In this document: piece by piece, positions 53,585-63,072 of the stretch
How positions within the stretch are numbered: the stretch's first letter is position 1
How the letters are laid out: every line of letters starts with the position of its first letter
From: Planococcus shenhongbingii
Lineage (GTDB): Bacteria; Bacillota; Bacilli; Bacillales_A; Planococcaceae
Direction: 5' to 3'
Length of the DNA stretch: 64,000 nt
NCBI RefSeq assembly: GCF_030413635.1
Contig: NZ_CP129235.1
Location: 3,162,001-3,226,000, forward strand
Program-made: the position numbers and the translations under genes
The notes under the pieces: generated by a model
Seen by the model: only the letters and a program-made list of their open reading frames with translations
What the model was told of the DNA's origin: nothing
Database searches by the model: none

Positions 53585-54724
53585 TTACTTAGTGACCATC
53601 CGGGAAATGACCAAACGCTGGATTTCCTGAGTGCCTTCATAAATTTGCGTGATTTTCGCATCACGCATAAAACGCTCAACCGGATAATCTTTCGTATAGC
53701 CGTAGCCGCCGAATACTTGAACCGCTTCAACCGTTACTTTCATCGCCGTGTCGCCAGCCATCAATTTTGCCATCGCCGATTCTTTGCTATAGGACAGTTT
53801 GTTCGATTCAAGCCATGCCGCCTGATAAGTCAACAAACGTGACGCTTCGATTGAAGTCGCCATATCTGCCAGTTTGAACGAAATGCCTTGGTTTGCCGAA
53901 ATCGGCTTGCCGAATTGCTCGCGTTCTTTCGCATAATTTACGGATGCATCCAAAGCGCCTTGAGCGATGCCGACTGCTTGGGCTGCGATGCCATTGCGGC
54001 CGCCGTCAAGCGTCTGCATCGCAATTTTAAATCCTTGTCCCAATTCACCCAACATGTTTTCTTTTGGTACGCGGCAATTATCGAAAATGATTTCAGTTGT
54101 CGGACTTGAACGAATGCCGAGTTTTTTCTCTTTCTTGCCAACTGAGAAGCCTTCAAAATCTTTTTCAACAATAAAAGCAGTTGTGCCTTTATGTTTTGAA
54201 TCCGGGTCAGTTACCGCAAAAACAATATAGATATCGGCAATGCCGCCGTTTGTAATGAAGATTTTCGAACCGTTTAAAATGTAATGGTCGCCGTCTTCTT
54301 TGGCATTTGTTTTCATTCCGCCAGCATCAGAACCTGATTGCGGTTCAGTCAAGCCATATGCGCCGATTTTTGTTCCTTCAGCCATCGGGCGCAGGTATTT
54401 CTGTTTCTGCTCTTCTGTGCCGAATGTGTATACCGGCCAGCCAGCAAGTGAAGTATGGGCTGAAAGCGTTACGCCTGTTGATGCACAGACACGGGACAAC
54501 TCTTCAACAGCAATACAATATGCCAAATAATCCGAGCCGATTCCGCCGTATTCTTCTGGCCAAGGAATTCCTGTCAGTCCCAGTTCCGCCATTTTATCAA
54601 AAATTTCGCGGTCAAAACGCTCTTCTTCGTCGCGTTCTTCAGCAGTCGGCGCCACTTCATTGTTTGCAAAATCGCGTACCATTTTACGGATCATTTCATG
54701 TTCCTCGCTCAATTGAAAATTCAT
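53585..54724 (-). CDS. acdA: Acyl-CoA dehydrogenase (first)
   Basis: 379 residues, homotetrameric FAD enzyme of the short/branched-chain type. [15 protein letters not shown] (FAD site), the [15 protein letters not shown] segment and the catalytic Glu in [11 protein letters not shown] are present. Oxidises acyl-CoA to 2-enoyl-CoA and passes electrons to ETF. 16 bases upstream of tetR and 16 bases after the next dehydrogenase gene. Confidence 0.92.
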   Translation of the reverse strand: MNFQLSEEHEMIRKMVRDFANNEVAPTAEERDEEERFDREIFDKMAELGLTGIPWPEEYGGIGSDYLAYCIAVEELSRVCASTGVTLSAHTSLAGWPVYTFGTEEQKQKYLRPMAEGTKIGAYGLTEPQSGSDAGGMKTNAKEDGDHYILNGSKIFITNGGIADIYIVFAVTDPDSKHKGTTAFIVEKDFEGFSVGKKEKKLGIRSSPTTEIIFDNCRVPKENMLGELGQGFKIAMQTLDGGRNGIAAQAVGIAQGALDASVNYAKEREQFGKPISANQGISFKLADMATSIEASRLLTYQAAWLESNKLSYSKESAMAKLMAGDTAMKVTVEAVQVFGGYGYTKDYPVERFMRDAKITQIYEGTQEIQRLVISRMVTK

Positions 54725-54740
54725 TGTCCCATTCCTCCAA

Positions 54741-55877
54741 TTATTTTAATAGTTGCTTACTAATAACAATTCGCTGTATTTCACTCGTGCCTTCGTAGAT
54801 TTCGGTGATTTTCGCATCGCGGAACAGACGCTCGACCGGGTAATCTTCTGTATAGCCGTAGCCGCCAAATACTTGGACGGCTTCGATGGCGTTGTCCATT
54901 GCCGCTTTTGAAGCGAACAGCTTCGCGATCGAAGCCTCTTTATTGCAGTCTTTGCCTCTGGCGTATAAGTCGGCTGCGTTGTAAACGAGCAGTTTTGCCG
55001 CTTCCACTTGCGTTGCCATGTCTGCCAGTTTAAAGCCGATGCCTTGGTTGTCCGCAATCGATTTTCCGAATTGCTGACGTTCTTTTGCGTATGCTACCGA
55101 ATATTCGTATGCTGCTTCGGCAATCCCTAAAGCTTGTGCGGCTATGCCGATGCGGCCGACATTTAAGTTCGCCATCGCTATGCTGAAGCCTTTGTTTTCT
55201 TTGCCGAGCAGATTTTCAACCGGTACTTTCAAATTATCGAATGTCAATTGCACCGTTCTCGAACCGTGAAGCCCCATTTTCTTTTCATCTTTGCCGACGA
55301 TTAAACCCGGAAATTCTTTCTCGACGATAAAAGCAGAAATCCCCCGTGTTCCCGCTTCCGGTTTTGTTGAAGCGAACACAATATATGTATCAGCTTCACC
55401 GCCATTGGTAATAAACACTTTCGAGCCGTTCAAAATATAATGATCGCCATTCAAGACCGCTTTTGTTTTTAAGCTTCCTGCATCCGATCCTGCTGAAGGC
55501 TCAGTCAGTGCGAAAGCACCCAAATAGTCACCTGACGCCAGTTTCGGAATATATTTTTGAATCTGTTCTTCTGTCCCAAAGTTCAAGATCGGATTTGTGC
55601 CGACTGAAGTATGAACTGAAAGAATCACGCCGATCACCGCACTCACTTTCGACAATTCATGAATCGCGATGATGTAGGAAGTAAAGTCCATTTCAGATCC
55701 GCCGTATTTATCAGGAGCGGTAATCCCCATTAAGCCCAAATCTGCCATCTTCTTTAATATTTCTCTTGGAAACGCCCCTTGTTCCATCTGCTCGATAAAA
55801 GGAGTAATTTCTTCTTTTGCAAAATCACGGACCATATTTCGCATCATCAACTGCTCTTCAGTAAAACGCAAATCCAT
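54741..55877 (-). CDS. Acyl-CoA dehydrogenase (second)
   Basis: 378 residues from the ATG at 55877 ([13 protein letters not shown]) after AGGGGG. Same motifs as its neighbour ([41 protein letters not shown]), clearly paralogous. The pair presumably differs in chain length or branching of substrate; which is which cannot be read from sequence. B. subtilis MmgC is a comparable enzyme. Confidence 0.92.
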   Translation of the reverse strand: MDLRFTEEQLMMRNMVRDFAKEEITPFIEQMEQGAFPREILKKMADLGLMGITAPDKYGGSEMDFTSYIIAIHELSKVSAVIGVILSVHTSVGTNPILNFGTEEQIQKYIPKLASGDYLGAFALTEPSAGSDAGSLKTKAVLNGDHYILNGSKVFITNGGEADTYIVFASTKPEAGTRGISAFIVEKEFPGLIVGKDEKKMGLHGSRTVQLTFDNLKVPVENLLGKENKGFSIAMANLNVGRIGIAAQALGIAEAAYEYSVAYAKERQQFGKSIADNQGIGFKLADMATQVEAAKLLVYNAADLYARGKDCNKEASIAKLFASKAAMDNAIEAVQVFGGYGYTEDYPVERLFRDAKITEIYEGTSEIQRIVISKQLLK

Positions 55878-55893
55878 TGTGGTGCCCCCTAAT

Positions 55894-56745
55894 TTAACTG
55901 TATTCATAGAAACCACGCCCTGTTTTCTTGCCGAGCCATCCAGCTTTCACATATTGGCGCAGAAGCGGACTTGGGCGGTATTTGCTGTCGCCAAATCCAT
56001 CATGCAGCACTTCCATGATATAAAGACATGTATCAAGTCCGATAAAATCCGCCAATTCGAGCGGGCCCATCGGGTGGTTCATCCCAAGGCGCATGATGTT
56101 GTCGATCGCTTCTTTCGTGGCCACTCCTTCTTGCAAGGTGAAAATTGCTTCATTGATCATCGGCATCAAGATGCGGTTTGAAACAAAGCCCGGAAAGTCG
56201 TTGCATTCCACTGGAGTTTTGGATAATTTCACAGTCATTTCTTCGACTGTTTTATAAACTTCATCTGTTGTTGCCAGGCCACGGATTATTTCAACCAGTT
56301 TCATAACCGGAACCGGATTCATGAAATGCATGCCAATCACTTGTTCCGGACGGTTTGTGACGGCTGCGACTTCCGTAATAGGAAGTGAAGATGTATTCGA
56401 AGCCAGAATTGCGTGCTTTGGAGCTACTTCGTCCAAGGTTTTGAAGATGCTGTGTTTGATTTCCATGTTCTCCACTGCCGCTTCAATGACAATATCTGCA
56501 TCATGTGCATCTTTCAAATCAAGGGAAGAAGAAATACGGCCAAGAACAGCCGTTTTTTCTTCTTCCGTCATGCGTCCTTTTTCCACATTGCGTGACAGGT
56601 TTTTTGTAATTGCCGCGATGCCGCGGTCATATGCTTCTTGTTTCATATCATTCAATTTCACATTAAACCCTGATTGTGCACAAACTTGTGCAATGCCGGA
56701 ACCCATCTGGCCGGCTCCGATTACCATTACATTTTGAATTGCCAT
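55894..56745 (-). CDS. mmgB: 3-hydroxybutyryl-CoA dehydrogenase
   Basis: 283 residues. NAD-binding [16 protein letters not shown], catalytic His in [17 protein letters not shown], Asn in ASNTSSLPI, and C-terminal [13 protein letters not shown]. Oxidises 3-hydroxyacyl-CoA to 3-ketoacyl-CoA. Two bases separate it from the thiolase stop, so the genes are coupled. Confidence 0.94.
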   Translation of the reverse strand: MAIQNVMVIGAGQMGSGIAQVCAQSGFNVKLNDMKQEAYDRGIAAITKNLSRNVEKGRMTEEEKTAVLGRISSSLDLKDAHDADIVIEAAVENMEIKHSIFKTLDEVAPKHAILASNTSSLPITEVAAVTNRPEQVIGMHFMNPVPVMKLVEIIRGLATTDEVYKTVEEMTVKLSKTPVECNDFPGFVSNRILMPMINEAIFTLQEGVATKEAIDNIMRLGMNHPMGPLELADFIGLDTCLYIMEVLHDGFGDSKYRPSPLLRQYVKAGWLGKKTGRGFYEYS

Positions 56746-56747
56746 TT

Positions 56748-57944
56748 TCAGTTTGCCTCCTGTTTTGGAACTTCAATCATGATTGCATCGCCTTGTCCGC
56801 CGCCTGAACAGATGGCTGCGATTCCAATACCGCCTCCGCGGCGTTTCAATTCGTATGCAAGTGTCAAAATGATGCGTGCCCCACTCGCCCCGATTGGATG
56901 GCCAAGTGCAACAGAGCCGCCATTGACGTTCACTTTTTCAGCATCCAAATTCGCAATTTGCGAACTTGCCAACGCTACTGCTGCGAAGGCTTCGTTGATT
57001 TCCACCAAATCAATGTCGTCGAGCGTCTTGCCTGTTTTCTTCAATAATTCATTAATGACGATTCCTGGAGTTTCCGGGAATCGATGCGGTTCAATCGCTA
57101 CTTCTGTGTGCGCCAAAATATGCGCCAGTACATTTTTTCCTTCTTTTTGCGCCCGCTCTTCATTCATCAATACAAGGGCTACTGCTCCGTCGTTGATGCC
57201 TGGTGCGTTGCCGGCTGTGATGGTGCCGTCTTTGCCGAACGCCGGTTTCAGTTTCGCCAGCGCTTCAATAGTCGAATTGGCACGAGGTGCTTCATCGAAA
57301 TCGACTGTAATCGGATCGCCTTTTTTCTGCAGAATTTCAATCGCTACAATTTCTTCTGCAAATAACTCTTTCGCTTTTACCGCGCGTTCATGCGAACGGG
57401 CAGACCATTCGTCCTGTGCTTCACGCGTCAATGCGAATGCTTCAGCTGTCGAGTTGCCGTAAGTCCCCATATGGACGCGGTCCGGATGGAATGAACAAGA
57501 CAATCCGTCATGGACCATGCCGTCGACTACTTGCGCATCCCCCATGCGAAGCCCCCAACGTGCTCTCGGCAAATAATACGGTGCATTCGACATCGATTCC
57601 ATGCCGCCTGCCACGATGACTTCTTCATCGCCCAAGCGGATGATCTGGTCTGCAAGCGTAACGCTGCGCATGCCGGAAGCACATACTTTATTGATTGTTT
57701 CTGATTTGACGTTGTACGGGATTCCTGCTTTTTTTGCTGCTTGGCGTGATGGAATTTGTCCCTGGCCAGCTTGCAGCACGTTCCCCATGATTACTTCCTG
57801 CACTTCTTCCGGTTGGATATCCGCACGGCTCATTGCTGCTTTAATCGCTTCTGCCCCTAATTCGCTTGCTGACAAAGTGCTTAAGTTGCCCCCAAACTTC
57901 CCAAATGCTGTACGTGCCCCATCGACAATCACTGTTTTTGCCAT
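56748..57944 (-). CDS. mmgA: Acetyl-CoA C-acetyltransferase (thiolase)
   Basis: 398 residues from the ATG at 57944 ([15 protein letters not shown]). The nucleophile Cys is in [11 protein letters not shown], with [19 protein letters not shown] and CSGGGQGDA at the C terminus. Thiolytic cleavage or Claisen condensation of acetoacetyl-CoA. GGGAGG precedes the start and a perfect cre lies 18 bases further upstream, suggesting CcpA control as reported for the Bacillus mmg operon. Confidence 0.94.
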   Translation of the reverse strand: MAKTVIVDGARTAFGKFGGNLSTLSASELGAEAIKAAMSRADIQPEEVQEVIMGNVLQAGQGQIPSRQAAKKAGIPYNVKSETINKVCASGMRSVTLADQIIRLGDEEVIVAGGMESMSNAPYYLPRARWGLRMGDAQVVDGMVHDGLSCSFHPDRVHMGTYGNSTAEAFALTREAQDEWSARSHERAVKAKELFAEEIVAIEILQKKGDPITVDFDEAPRANSTIEALAKLKPAFGKDGTITAGNAPGINDGAVALVLMNEERAQKEGKNVLAHILAHTEVAIEPHRFPETPGIVINELLKKTGKTLDDIDLVEINEAFAAVALASSQIANLDAEKVNVNGGSVALGHPIGASGARIILTLAYELKRRGGGIGIAAICSGGGQGDAIMIEVPKQEAN

Positions 57945-57962
57945 GATCTTTCTTCCTCCCTT

Positions 57963-57976
57963 TGTAAACGTTTTCA
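57963..57976. promoter_or_regulatory. cre site upstream of thiolase gene
   Basis: TGTAAACGTTTTCA fits TGWAANCGNTNWCA at every position. It lies between the gene and its likely promoter, so CcpA could block elongation or initiation. Confidence 0.7.
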
Positions 57977-58036
57977 ATTATGTGTAAAAAAATTATGCTT
58001 GTTGTGATTCTTCGCCTAAAACGGCGACAGTTGACG

Positions 58037-58110
58037 TGAACGAAGATAAATGATGATTGACCGTAGATAAAACTTTTTGAACGCAGATAAACTAATCTGA
58101 ACGTTGAAAA
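58037..58110. repeat. Four 20-21 bp direct repeats before thiolase gene
   Basis: Units start at 58038, 58059, 58079 and 58099: GAACGAAGATAAA, GACCGTAGATAAA, GAACGCAGATAAA and GAACGTTGAAAA. Confidence 0.6.
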
Positions 58111-58309
58111 GATGCTTCTTTGCTGTTTCGAAACATGAAAGTGCGTTGCATCGCTTCGCTAGCTTCGAGGCAAACCATTTGCTCCTGCATCAGCTCCGCT
58201 GCTTCGTCGCAAATCTAAACCCAGCATCACGTTATACTATTGCCTCTGCATCGCTTCGCTAGCTTTTATTTAAGTCTTTGCTCCTGCATCGCTTCGCTGC
58301 TTCGTCGCA
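58110..58309. repeat. Cluster of GCATCGCTTCGCT-type GC-rich repeats
   Basis: GCATCGCTTCGCTAGCTT occurs at 58148 and 58248, exactly 100 bases apart; a TTTGCTCCTGCATC...GCAAATC unit occurs at 58178 and 58277. Related sequence lies inside the element at 46391. Confidence 0.6.
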
Positions 58310-58345
58310 AATCATATTGGCCGAACCGGTTCGGCCAATATGATT
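58310..58345. repeat. 36-bp perfect palindrome
   Basis: Arms of 18 bases with no spacer, centred on ACCGGT between 58327 and 58328; left arm reads AATCATATTGGCCGAACC. It lies about 35 bases beyond the fadF terminator. Confidence 0.85.
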
Positions 58346-58378
58346 GACTGAACGCTCGCTCGGTTTTAATTCAAAACA

Positions 58379-58402
58379 AAAGGGAGCAATGCACTCCCTT
58401 TC
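58379..58402 (-). terminator. fadF terminator
   Basis: AAAGGGAG and CTCCCTTT with a seven-base loop, about 55 bases past the stop, followed by a TTGTTTTG tail. Confidence 0.7.
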
Positions 58403-58454
58403 ATTTTCTTGCTTATAAGCCTATCTTATAGAATTTTCTTTCTTTTGGCAATTA

Positions 58455-60593
58455 TTATTGAATGGTTGCCGGCTCTAATTCTGCTGTGCGATTTCCGATA
58501 ACTGCCATTTCAAGCAATTCAGCAACATCGTATGTGCCGACTTTATCTTCGACTTCTTTCGCTTTTGTGCCGTCTGACAACATTGTCAAACAGTATGGAC
58601 AGCCGGAGGAAATCATTGTCGGGTTCACTTCCAGTGCTTGTTCGGTGCGGGCAACGTTGACGCGGTGACCTGCATCTTCTTCCATCCACATCAATCCGCC
58701 TCCGGCTCCGCAGCACATTCCGTCCTGGCGATTACGTACCATTTCAACCAATTCTACGCCTTCGATCGCTTTCAGAATTTCACGCGGTGCGTCATAGACA
58801 TCGTTGTAGCGGCCGAGGTAGCAGGAATCATGGAATGTAATGCGTTCGTTTACCGGGAATTGCGGTTTCAAGCGGCCTTCCTGCACCAACTCGAATAGCA
58901 TCTCTGTATGGTGGTAAACTTCGGCTTTAAATCCGAAATCAGGGTATTCATTTTTAAAGATATTGTAGGCGTGCGGGTCAATCGTGACGATTTTCTTGAT
59001 TCCCGCTTTTTCAAACTCCTGGATATTTGCTGTCGCCAGTTCCTGGAATAAGAATTCATTCCCTAAACGTCTCGGTGTATCCCCGGAGTTCTTTTCTTTA
59101 TTGCCAAGAATCGCGAATTTGACACCAGCTTCGTTCATCAATCGTGCAAATGATAACGCGATTTTTTGAGAGCGGCTGTCGAACGAACCCATTGAACCTA
59201 CCCAGAACAAGAATTCAAATTCTTCTCCGGCTTTGTTCATTTCTTTAACAGTTGGAATGCTGATATCTGGACGTGCATCTCTCCAGTTTTCTTTTTCTTT
59301 GCGGTTAAGACCCCATGGATTGCCCTGCTTTTCGATATTTGTCATTGCGCGCTGTGCATCTTTGTCCATTTTCCCTTCCGTCATTACCAAGTAACGGCGA
59401 AGGTCGATGATTTTATCCACGTGTTCATTCATTACCGGACATTGGTCTTCACAGTTGCGGCAAGTCGTGCATGCCCAAATTTCTTCTTCTGTGATGACGT
59501 CTCCAATCAAGCTCGGGCTGTAAAGTTCGTCGATACTGATCCCTTCAGCACCAGCAGCCATCGCCAGTTGGTTTCCTTTGGTGTTATTGAATGCGAGTGC
59601 AGGCACCCAAGGCTTTTGGCGGGTCGTGACCGCACCTGTATTGGTTAAGTTATCCCGAAGTTTTGTAATCAGATCCATCGGCGAAAGCATTTTTCCTGTG
59701 CCAGTTGCCGGACACATATTTGTGCAGCGTCCGCATTCTACGCAAGCGTAGAAGTCGATCATCTGCGACTGGCTGAAGTCCGTGATTTTGCCGACACCGA
59801 ATGATGGCATGGCTTCTTCGTCTTCATTGTCTTCCATTTCTTCAAAGTTGATTGGTTTCAAGCGGCCCACATGGTCTACACGGTGGAACCATGTATTAAC
59901 CGGCCCGAAAATCAAGTGAGCGTGCTTCGATTGCGGCACATAGACCAGGAATGTTAATAGACACAATAGATGCACCCACCACATAGCGTAGAAGATAACG
60001 CCTGCCGCAGTTACAGGAAGCGCTGAGAATGCAGTCGCAAATACAGATGCTACTGGTTCGGTCCAAGCTGTTTCATGGCCTTGCCAAATCATGGCTGCAC
60101 CATTTCCAACTAGCACAGAAACCATCAGTGTGCCGAGGAAGATCAGCACCAAGCCTGCTTTCCAGCCTCGTTTTAAACGAACTAATTTCTCGATATATCT
60201 TCTATAGAATGCCCATACGACAGCGACCAAGATCGTCAAAGTGACGATTTCCTGGAAAAATGTGAACGCCGGATAAAGCGGCCCGAGCGGCAAATGCGCT
60301 CCTGGCACCAAGCCTTTGATGATGAAATCAATGGCACTTGCCTGCACCAATAAGAACCCATAAAAGAATATGACATGGATCGTTCCGCTCTTCTTATCTT
60401 TCAATAGTTTCTTTTGGCCAAAAACGTTGACCATGACTTTGCGGAAACGTTCTTTAAAGTTTTCCTCAAACTCCACTTTCTTGCCAAGCTTTATGAAATC
60501 ATACCTAGTTTTCAATAAATAGAGAAACAGGTAAACTGCATAAACCGTTACTGCAAGAAACAAAATCCAGTTTGCTATGAGCAATGGCTCCAT
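58455..60593 (-). CDS. fadF: Membrane-bound (Fe-S) oxidoreductase, FadF-like
   Basis: 712 residues. The N-terminal 240 residues hold five to six membrane helices. Two 4Fe-4S clusters follow: CVECGRCTNMCP and CTTCRNCEDQCP. The C-terminal part has two CCG-type domains (HDSCYLGRYND, CCGAGGGLMWM, SGCPYC) as in heterodisulfide reductase HdrD. YwjF/FadF of Bacillus lies beside acdA and is thought to pass electrons from ETF to menaquinone. AAGGGGG precedes the start; a separate terminator divides it from the thiolase unit. Confidence 0.9.
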   Translation of the reverse strand: MEPLLIANWILFLAVTVYAVYLFLYLLKTRYDFIKLGKKVEFEENFKERFRKVMVNVFGQKKLLKDKKSGTIHVIFFYGFLLVQASAIDFIIKGLVPGAHLPLGPLYPAFTFFQEIVTLTILVAVVWAFYRRYIEKLVRLKRGWKAGLVLIFLGTLMVSVLVGNGAAMIWQGHETAWTEPVASVFATAFSALPVTAAGVIFYAMWWVHLLCLLTFLVYVPQSKHAHLIFGPVNTWFHRVDHVGRLKPINFEEMEDNEDEEAMPSFGVGKITDFSQSQMIDFYACVECGRCTNMCPATGTGKMLSPMDLITKLRDNLTNTGAVTTRQKPWVPALAFNNTKGNQLAMAAGAEGISIDELYSPSLIGDVITEEEIWACTTCRNCEDQCPVMNEHVDKIIDLRRYLVMTEGKMDKDAQRAMTNIEKQGNPWGLNRKEKENWRDARPDISIPTVKEMNKAGEEFEFLFWVGSMGSFDSRSQKIALSFARLMNEAGVKFAILGNKEKNSGDTPRRLGNEFLFQELATANIQEFEKAGIKKIVTIDPHAYNIFKNEYPDFGFKAEVYHHTEMLFELVQEGRLKPQFPVNERITFHDSCYLGRYNDVYDAPREILKAIEGVELVEMVRNRQDGMCCGAGGGLMWMEEDAGHRVNVARTEQALEVNPTMISSGCPYCLTMLSDGTKAKEVEDKVGTYDVAELLEMAVIGNRTAELEPATIQ

Positions 60594-60680
60594 GATGATA
60601 TCCCCCTTGTGTTTGTATATTCAAAAAATTCCTTATACAAAGTTTACGTGACTGATAAAAGATTGTCGATACTATGTTCT

Positions 60681-60709
60681 ATAATAAATATGAATGAGCA
60701 TTCAGTCAA
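60681..60709 (-). promoter_or_regulatory. SigmaA promoter of fadF
   Basis: TTGACT (60704-60709) and TATTAT (60681-60686) on the minus strand with a 17-base spacer, entirely overlapped upstream by the FadR-like box. Confidence 0.8.
60691..60708. promoter_or_regulatory. FadR-like operator
   Basis: TGAATGAGCATTCAGTCA matches TGAATGA-N-TA-N-TCATTCA at 14 of 16 fixed positions. It covers the -35 box and part of the spacer of the fadF promoter. Confidence 0.6.
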
Positions 60710-60718
60710 TAGATAATA

Positions 60719-60732
60719 TGAAAGGGTTTTCA
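60719..60732. promoter_or_regulatory. Near-consensus cre upstream of fadF promoter
   Basis: TGAAAGGGTTTTCA differs from TGWAANCGNTNWCA only in the central C. It lies ten bases upstream of the -35 box. Confidence 0.4.
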
Positions 60733-60827
60733 TTTCCTATTATATACACCCGGCTAGTAAAATGAACCAATAATTTATTATGAATGTTCAAAGAATAACT
60801 GTGAATAATCATCTAAATTACTGGAGT

Positions 60828-60905
60828 GATCATAGAACTCCCCATTCTGCTCTTAGAATTTCGTCGAGCGATCATAGAACCCCGTGTTCCGCTCATAGAA
60901 TTTCA
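60828..60905. repeat. Four 21-bp direct repeats upstream of fadF
   Basis: CATAGAA, CTTAGAA, CATAGAA and CATAGAA begin at 60831, 60852, 60873 and 60894, exactly 21 bases apart; the intervening bases are partly conserved. Confidence 0.7.
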
Positions 60906-60912
60906 CTTCATT

Positions 60913-60940
60913 AAAAAAAGCACCACTCATCGTGGCGCTT
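60913..60940 (-). terminator. Cobalamin operon terminator
   Basis: AAGCGCCAC and GTGGTGCTT pair with one G-T wobble and are followed by seven T on the minus strand. The cblS-like stop lies in the loop. Confidence 0.8.
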
Positions 60941-61610
60941 CCATCTCTAAAGGAAAAACATATTGGCCGAAATGCAGCTTCAACGATTCAATCTGTTCCG
61001 GCCGAACGCCAATCAGCACGCAGCTCGCTGGTCCGCCTGAAACTTCAAGATCCACTTCAGCGGCCATTGAAATTTTCCGGCCGAATAAATGCTCCGCTTC
61101 CTTGGCAATGCCTTTCGAGCCGACCGGCCAAATTTGGGCAGCAAGCCTTTCTCTCAACGCTTCATAAATTTTTTTCATGTCCGCAATTTGTTCCCTTTTT
61201 TCCAGCACCTCTTTGCCGACCAAAGGCATCCCGTAAATAAACCATTGCAGGCTTTCGGAGTTTATTTCCTCGCGTCTCCTGCCGAGCATGGTCACCGCTA
61301 GACCCGACTGCAGCGTTTCCATATTGGTTTCAGAACTGCCGGCAATTTTAGGCGCTTCGATTCCAATTTCGGCGAACAGCTCATGGATTCCTTCTGCATA
61401 CCGGTTCCACTGAGTTTCGCCGCTGAAGTTATGCAACAGGATCGCTTCCGGATCGCTTCCGGCTGCCCACTGCTCAAGCAGTGCCACCCGTGCAGCAAAT
61501 TTAGCCGTAATTTTATCAGAAGCCGCCACCACATCGTGCGGTTTTTCTCCGATTGCTGCTGAGTTGTCGGATGTGATCACCCATTCCCCCATTTGCAATT
61601 CATGGCGCAT
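60927..61610 (-). CDS. PurM-like kinase, alpha-ribazole kinase (CblS-like)
   Basis: 227 residues with features of the AIR-synthase/ThiL superfamily: SDNSAAIGEKPHDVVAASD near the N terminus, HNFSGE, and GSSETNMETLQSG. Next to an ECF S component in a cobalamin operon this fits CblS, which phosphorylates alpha-ribazole in Firmicutes that lack the CobT route; assignment is by context and fold. The start overlaps the upstream stop by one base (TAATG). Confidence 0.6.
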   Translation of the reverse strand: MRHELQMGEWVITSDNSAAIGEKPHDVVAASDKITAKFAARVALLEQWAAGSDPEAILLHNFSGETQWNRYAEGIHELFAEIGIEAPKIAGSSETNMETLQSGLAVTMLGRRREEINSESLQWFIYGMPLVGKEVLEKREQIADMKKIYEALRERLAAQIWPVGSKGIAKEAEHLFGRKISMAAEVDLEVSGGPASCVLIGVRPEQIESLKLHFGQYVFPLEMEAPR

Positions 61611-62092
61611 TATAAAACCTTCTCTCCGACTTTATTCATAAACGGCAGAACGATTGCTGCTCCAACTGCATTAATAGTCGCAGCCATCAGCAGCCCCAGT
61701 ACTGACGCATAGAAAAATGCCGGAGACAATAGAAAGTAAAATGGAATCGCCGCGAGTAACCCGTTGCAGATAATGAATACCGGCCATTTTAAGGCCGTTC
61801 TGTTTGCATTGTGCAGCTTGGCAAAAAGCCAGACCGCCGCCCACATTTCCAATGCAATGATAATATGGAAAGGTCCTAGTGGCATGCCGCCAAATAATGC
61901 AGAAAGTAAATGTCCGAAAGCTGCTACTGTTCCAGCAAGCGGTGCGGAAAGGAACAAAACTGCTACAAGAGCCGGCAAGGAATCGAGGGCAATCGATGCG
62001 ATTCCGAGCGGGATTTTAATCATGCCGCCGATAGCCGATAAGCTGATGAACAAAGCAGCCAGCGTGATTTTGTTTGTCGATGGATTAGTCAT
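61610..62092 (-). CDS. ECF transporter S component, CblT-like
   Basis: 160 residues, five to six membrane helices (ITLAALFISLSAIGGMIKIPLG onward), with the S-component features SLPALVAVLFLSAPLAG and GAFGHLLSALFGGMPLG-like helix. The start is the ATG at 62092, overlapping the pduO stop by eight bases. Context suggests uptake of alpha-ribazole or a cobamide precursor; the shared ECF ATPases would be encoded elsewhere. Confidence 0.65.
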   Translation of the reverse strand: MTNPSTNKITLAALFISLSAIGGMIKIPLGIASIALDSLPALVAVLFLSAPLAGTVAAFGHLLSALFGGMPLGPFHIIIALEMWAAVWLFAKLHNANRTALKWPVFIICNGLLAAIPFYFLLSPAFFYASVLGLLMAATINAVGAAIVLPFMNKVGEKVL

Positions 62093-62672
62093 TTTTCTTC
62101 GCACGTCCACCGTTCCTGAATACTTTCGCACTGCGGACGTATTCATTATCCGGAACCCCTGTCCGTGAATTGGCAACGCGCGCTGCAGCGAATAAATAAT
62201 CCGACAAGCGGTTCAAATAGCGCTGGACGACCAGCGGAAAATCTTCCCCCACTTTCATCAATGTAACTGTCTGGCGTTCTGCCCGGCGCGTAATCGTACG
62301 GGCAATGTGGAGAGTCGCTGCTGCAGGCGTACCGCCAGGCAAAATGAATCGCTCCAATAGCGGCGGCTCTTCCATCAAATCATCAATGCGCGATTCCAGC
62401 ACTTCCACCGGCTGTTCAGTCATTTTATATTGAGGCTCTTTGCGGACATCCGCCAAATCGCCGCCACAATCGAACAATTCGTTCTGAATCGCTTCCAGAT
62501 CAGCCAGCAAATCTGCAAATTTCTCCGGATCAAGCTCCGTCATCGCCTTGCCAATAAATGAATTGACTTCATCAATCGTGCCGTAAGCTTCAATCCGCGG
62601 TGCATCTTTGTCAGCGCGAGCGCCTATCAAACTAGTCTGCCCTTTATCACCGGTTCTCGTATAAATTCTCAT
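62085..62672 (-). CDS. pduO: Cob(I)alamin adenosyltransferase, PduO type
   Basis: 195 residues starting MRIYTRTGDKGQTSL. ATP site TRTGDKG...GTIDEVNSFIG, and ITRRAERQTV and YLNRLSDYLFAAAR at the C terminus (the Arg and Asp of the active site). It makes adenosylcobalamin. The ATG at 62672 follows GGGGCGG by six bases; a second ATG two codons earlier is too close. Confidence 0.92.
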   Translation of the reverse strand: MRIYTRTGDKGQTSLIGARADKDAPRIEAYGTIDEVNSFIGKAMTELDPEKFADLLADLEAIQNELFDCGGDLADVRKEPQYKMTEQPVEVLESRIDDLMEEPPLLERFILPGGTPAAATLHIARTITRRAERQTVTLMKVGEDFPLVVQRYLNRLSDYLFAAARVANSRTGVPDNEYVRSAKVFRNGGRAKKND

Positions 62673-63072
62673 GTTCATCCGCCCCTTTGATTGTTTGTGG
62701 TATACCGTACCATATTCGTGTAATATGGTCTGCTTTCTTGAATAAATGCTGATACAGCCGGCCGATCACATCCCGCAGCTCCCGCTCCAACGGATCCACT
62801 GGGACGATGCCCCGGTTCATGTCGGTCAAAATCCAAATTTGCTGATTGATCGGCTGCAATGAAATGGCCTGCTCAATCCCTCTAGTAATATCTTTTTCAT
62901 CTATTCCTTTGTCGAGCTGAGCTTTAACCCACTCCTCAATTCCGGCAATTACCAGAAAAGATGCAGCTTGGTCCGGCAACTTTCCTTCATACCAGACATA
63001 TTTCCGATTCTCCAATAACTCTTTTACATATTGGCGTTTGCCGTTAAAGGCTCCACCGAACACGATATGCAT
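62647..63072 (-). CDS. cobU: Adenosylcobinamide kinase/guanylyltransferase-like, CobU
   Basis: 141 residues from the ATG at 63072 after GGAGGGAG. The P-loop reads GGAFNGKR, with Arg in place of the usual Ser/Thr. DMNRGIVPVDPLERELRDVIGRLYQ resembles the EVGMGIVP...GR.NQ segment of CobU. It is shorter than classical CobU (about 180). It would phosphorylate cobinamide and attach GMP. It overlaps cobC by 49 bases and pduO by 26. Confidence 0.75.
   Translation of the reverse strand: MHIVFGGAFNGKRQYVKELLENRKYVWYEGKLPDQAASFLVIAGIEEWVKAQLDKGIDEKDITRGIEQAISLQPINQQIWILTDMNRGIVPVDPLERELRDVIGRLYQHLFKKADHITRIWYGIPQTIKGADEHENLYENR

Noticed and set aside
53569-53730. 54 extra residues at the N terminus of the TetR regulator
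   Set aside because: They lie within the acyl-CoA dehydrogenase gene; the HTH domain starts after the ATG at 53568.
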